From positions 1 through 22,886 of the IMG/VR virus record IMGVR_UViG_3300035698_026989: 22,886 nucleotides of DNA; one strand, given 5' to 3'. The DNA comes from a virus. A program made the translations under genes and the position numbers. The notes below the pieces were generated by a model. That model had not been told where the DNA came from and did no database searches. It saw only the letters and a program-made list of their open reading frames with translations. Positions 20,868 to 22,886 of this stretch are shown here, in pieces; position 1 is the stretch's first letter, and the number at the start of each line of letters is the position of its first letter.

Positions 20868-22033
20868 TGTCGAGTATTTCTGCATTATCCGGTATTACTA
20901 CATTAACAGGTAATATTGGAGGAGCTGTTATTTCAGATGGTTCTGGCAATATTTCTGTAATAGGTTCAAATGTTATCTCTATTACGGGTACTCCGGCATC
21001 AAATCAATTAGATGTATCGTTAACAAATGGTACAGATGGTCAAGTATTAATTGGTGGTGGAACTATTCCTACATGGACTAATATATTATCAGCAGGTGGA
21101 ACTGTTGCTATTACTAACAGCGCTAACTCAATTAATATTGAAACTGCTGGAAGTGTTCCAGCACAATTTGATGAAGACGTTGGTAGTGCTGTCCCAGCTT
21201 TAGGTGTCTTGAATGTAGTTGGTGGAACAAACCTAAATACAAGTGGTGCCGGTAATACGGTTACCATTAACTTAGATACAGATATTACATTTCCCGATGG
21301 TGGCTCGGCACAGACTGGTATTGTTGCTGGTGAGATATTCTATCTTAAAGCCTATGATGTTGGTGGCGCTGCATATGAAACGTTTATAACGTTAACTGCT
21401 GACGCGGCAACACCGACCTGTAACTTAAGTGATTCGGTAACTAAGGCCGGAAATTATATCTATCGAGCTTCTGGAACAGATGTTCGTGTTGTTGATGGTG
21501 GAACGGGACTCTCAACCCTTACTGATCATGGTGTTCTTCTTGGCTCTGGAACAGCTGCAATTACACCGACAGCTGCTGGAACTAATGGACAAGTATTACT
21601 TGGATCGACTGGAGCTGACCCAGCATTTGGAGATCTTGCTTCTGCAGGGGGAACAATAACATTTACTCCTGGTGCAGGAACGCTCAATCTTGAAACGAGC
21701 GGCGCTGTAACAGCATCGTTTGCAGAAGATGTTGGTAGTGCTACGCCTGCTTTAGGGGTAATTACTATTGCTGGTGGTACTAATATTGCTACGAGTGGTG
21801 CAGGTTCTACCGTTACCATTAATTTTGATGGAACTCTTTCTGTAGCTCGTGGTGGTACCGGAGCTACAACGTTAGCTGATCATGGCATGTTGGTTGGCTC
21901 TGGAGTTAATGCAATTACTCCATTAGTAGTTGGTACTAATGGCCAAGTCATAGTAGGTTCTACTGGAGCTGATCCTATATTTGCTACGATGGCTTCTGCT
22001 GGAAGTACAATAGCTTATACTTTGGGCGCGTGA
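20867..22033 (+). CDS. Repeat-built tail fibre, interrupted by TGA (388 aa)
   Basis: Starts in TAATG overlap with the previous gene, AAGGGGG at 20855-20861. Residues 1-145 form a leader with one degenerate repeat-like unit (DGQVLIGGGTIP, FDEDVGSAVPALGVL). Residues about 146-207 are a different domain (GEIFYLKAYDVGGAAYETFI, NLSDSVTKAGNYIYRASG). Then come 118-residue units opening with GGTG..TL.DHG, a motif widespread in phage fibres. Translation ends at TGA 22031-22033 inside the second unit, yet the same frame stays open to the window end with two more units. All other units have GGA (Gly) at this codon. So this is probably a nonsense mutation, a sequence error or a read-through fibre; the real gene runs past the window. 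Confidence 0.75.
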   Translation: MSSISALSGITTLTGNIGGAVISDGSGNISVIGSNVISITGTPASNQLDVSLTNGTDGQVLIGGGTIPTWTNILSAGGTVAITNSANSINIETAGSVPAQFDEDVGSAVPALGVLNVVGGTNLNTSGAGNTVTINLDTDITFPDGGSAQTGIVAGEIFYLKAYDVGGAAYETFITLTADAATPTCNLSDSVTKAGNYIYRASGTDVRVVDGGTGLSTLTDHGVLLGSGTAAITPTAAGTNGQVLLGSTGADPAFGDLASAGGTITFTPGAGTLNLETSGAVTASFAEDVGSATPALGVITIAGGTNIATSGAGSTVTINFDGTLSVARGGTGATTLADHGMLVGSGVNAITPLVVGTNGQVIVGSTGADPIFATMASAGSTIAYTLGA

Positions 22034-22886
22034 ACTCTTAACTTAGAAACTGGTGGAGCAGTAGCTACTTCCGCACCAACAGATGCTGGAACGGCTACAC
22101 CTGCAGTTGGAGCTTTGACCGTTGCTGGTGGTACTAATATTGCTACAGCAGGTGCTGGTTCTACGGTAACAGTAAACTTCGATGGTACATTACCAGTAGC
22201 TAGTGGTGGAACTGGAGCAATCACATTAACAGATCATGGGGTTGTTGTTGGTTCTGGAGTTAATGCAGTTACTCCAATTGCAGTCGGAACAGATGGGCAA
22301 GTTATAGTAGGCTCGACTGGAGCTGATCCTGTATTTGCAACATTAGCTTCTGCTGGTGGTACTGTTACATTTACTCCTGGGGCTGGAACGCTTAATCTTG
22401 AAGCAGTATCTTCAGGAACAACATCATTTGCAGAAGATGTCGGTACAGCCGCACCTGCTGCAGGCGTTATAACTATTGCTGGTGGAACCAATATTGCTAC
22501 ATCTGGCGCTGGTTCAACCGCGACTATTAACTTTGATGGCACATTGCCTGTAGCTAGTGGTGGAACCGGAGCAGTCACATTAACAGATCATGGGGTTGTT
22601 GTTGGTTCTGGAGTTAATGCAGTTACTCCAATTGCAGTCGGAACAGATGGCCAAGTTATAGTAGGCTCGACTGGAGCTGATCCAGTGTTTGCAACAGTAG
22701 CTTCTGCTAGAAGTACCATTGCATTTACGCTTGGTGCTGGAACATTAAATCTAGAAACTGGTGGCGCAGTAGCAATTTCAGCTCCTAGTGACGCTGGAAC
22801 GGCAACGCCTTCAGTTGGTGCTTTAACATTTGCTGGTGGTACTAATATTGCTACCGCAGGTGCTGGTTCTACAATAACTATCAACT
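21497..22886 (+). repeat. Four tandem 354-bp fibre repeats in A-B-A-B order
   Basis: Units at 21497-21850, 21851-22204, 22205-22558 and 22559 to the window end (partial). The GATCATGG landmark recurs exactly every 354 bases (21524, 21878, 22232, 22586). Units 1 and 3 share TPGAGTLNLE and SFAEDVG; units 2 and 4 share LETGGAVA and a DAGTATP segment, so the true period is a two-unit module of 708 bp. Confidence 0.9.
22034..22886 (+). pseudogene. Continuation of the repeat fibre beyond the in-frame TGA, cut by window edge
   Basis: 284 codons without a stop, in the same frame as the fibre gene, beginning TLNLETGGAVATSAPTDAGT. It finishes the second 118-residue unit and holds the third and most of the fourth. 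No in-frame ATG with a binding site restarts translation soon after the stop, so it is not a separate gene. Whether it is expressed depends on the status of the TGA. Confidence 0.7.

Noticed and set aside
22031-22033. Genetic code with TGA read as Gly (as in some candidate-phyla bacteria)
   Set aside because: Tempting because TGA replaces a Gly codon, but the long Gly-rich genes here contain no other in-frame TGA and two genes end cleanly with TGA.
21040-22884. Several minus-strand frames of 69-114 codons opposite the second fibre
   Set aside because: They recur once per repeat unit with near-identical text, which is what antisense shadows of repeats do.
21497-22886. CRISPR-like or tandem non-coding repeat
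   Set aside because: The period is 354 bp, a multiple of three, and the repeats are protein-coding fibre units.

Overview
The window is a late (virion) gene module of a tailed double-stranded DNA phage or prophage, most like an uncultivated podovirus of an AT-rich bacterial host. The evidence is gene order: large terminase, P22-like portal, small conserved genes, scaffold, N4-gp56-type major capsid protein, virion proteins, head-tail adaptor, tail nozzle, internal/ejection-type proteins and repeat-built tail fibres. No integrase, replication, lysozyme, tRNA, rRNA or CRISPR feature is visible, so lifestyle and host cannot be fixed. Almost every gene has a clear AAGGAG-type ribosome binding site. 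Stops are mostly TAA and TAG.

Layout. 3-1529: the 3' part of terL, entered inside an intein that ends at 542 within the ATPase domain. 1530-1620: a perfect consensus sigma70 promoter before a 70-aa gene. 1951-6072: portal, two tiny genes, a hairpin-flanked secreted protein, a conserved phage hypothetical and the scaffold. 6073-6346: a terminator-like hairpin, an extended -10 promoter and a structured leader for the capsid gene. 6347-13514: capsid, two tandem paralogous virion proteins, a 134-aa conserved protein, adaptor, small fibre-like protein and the 727-aa nozzle-like protein. 13584-14012: a two-TM protein. 14078-14620: a virion-like gene on the minus strand, divergent from 14698 across a dyad. 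14698-16462: two probable internal virion proteins.

16452-17157 is a compact minus-strand island inside the late plus-strand cluster: a ribbon-helix-helix regulator with an operator-like palindrome touching its start codon, a zinc-ribbon protein with a C-terminal TM helix, and a 59-aa membrane protein with its own near-consensus promoter. That promoter shares an exact 20-bp block with the promoter behind terL. This is the best candidate for an undescribed unit: a small regulator plus two membrane proteins set against the morphogenesis operon, with a hint of common control at two distant sites.

17276-22886 is the fibre region: a 975-aa protein with a 366-residue internal duplication, a small gene broken by a 1-nt frameshift (or read by a programmed shift), a 113-aa protein, and a second fibre made of 354-bp repeats in A-B-A-B order. 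The second fibre has an in-frame TGA where the other repeats have GGA (Gly), and it stays open to the window edge.

How the genes work together: terminase and portal package DNA into a capsid shell built on the scaffold; adaptor and nozzle close the head and form the short tail; the Gly/Gln-rich and helical proteins are probably packed inside; the repeat-built fibres probably contact the host. Functions rest on reading the translated sequences and recognising families, not on database searches.
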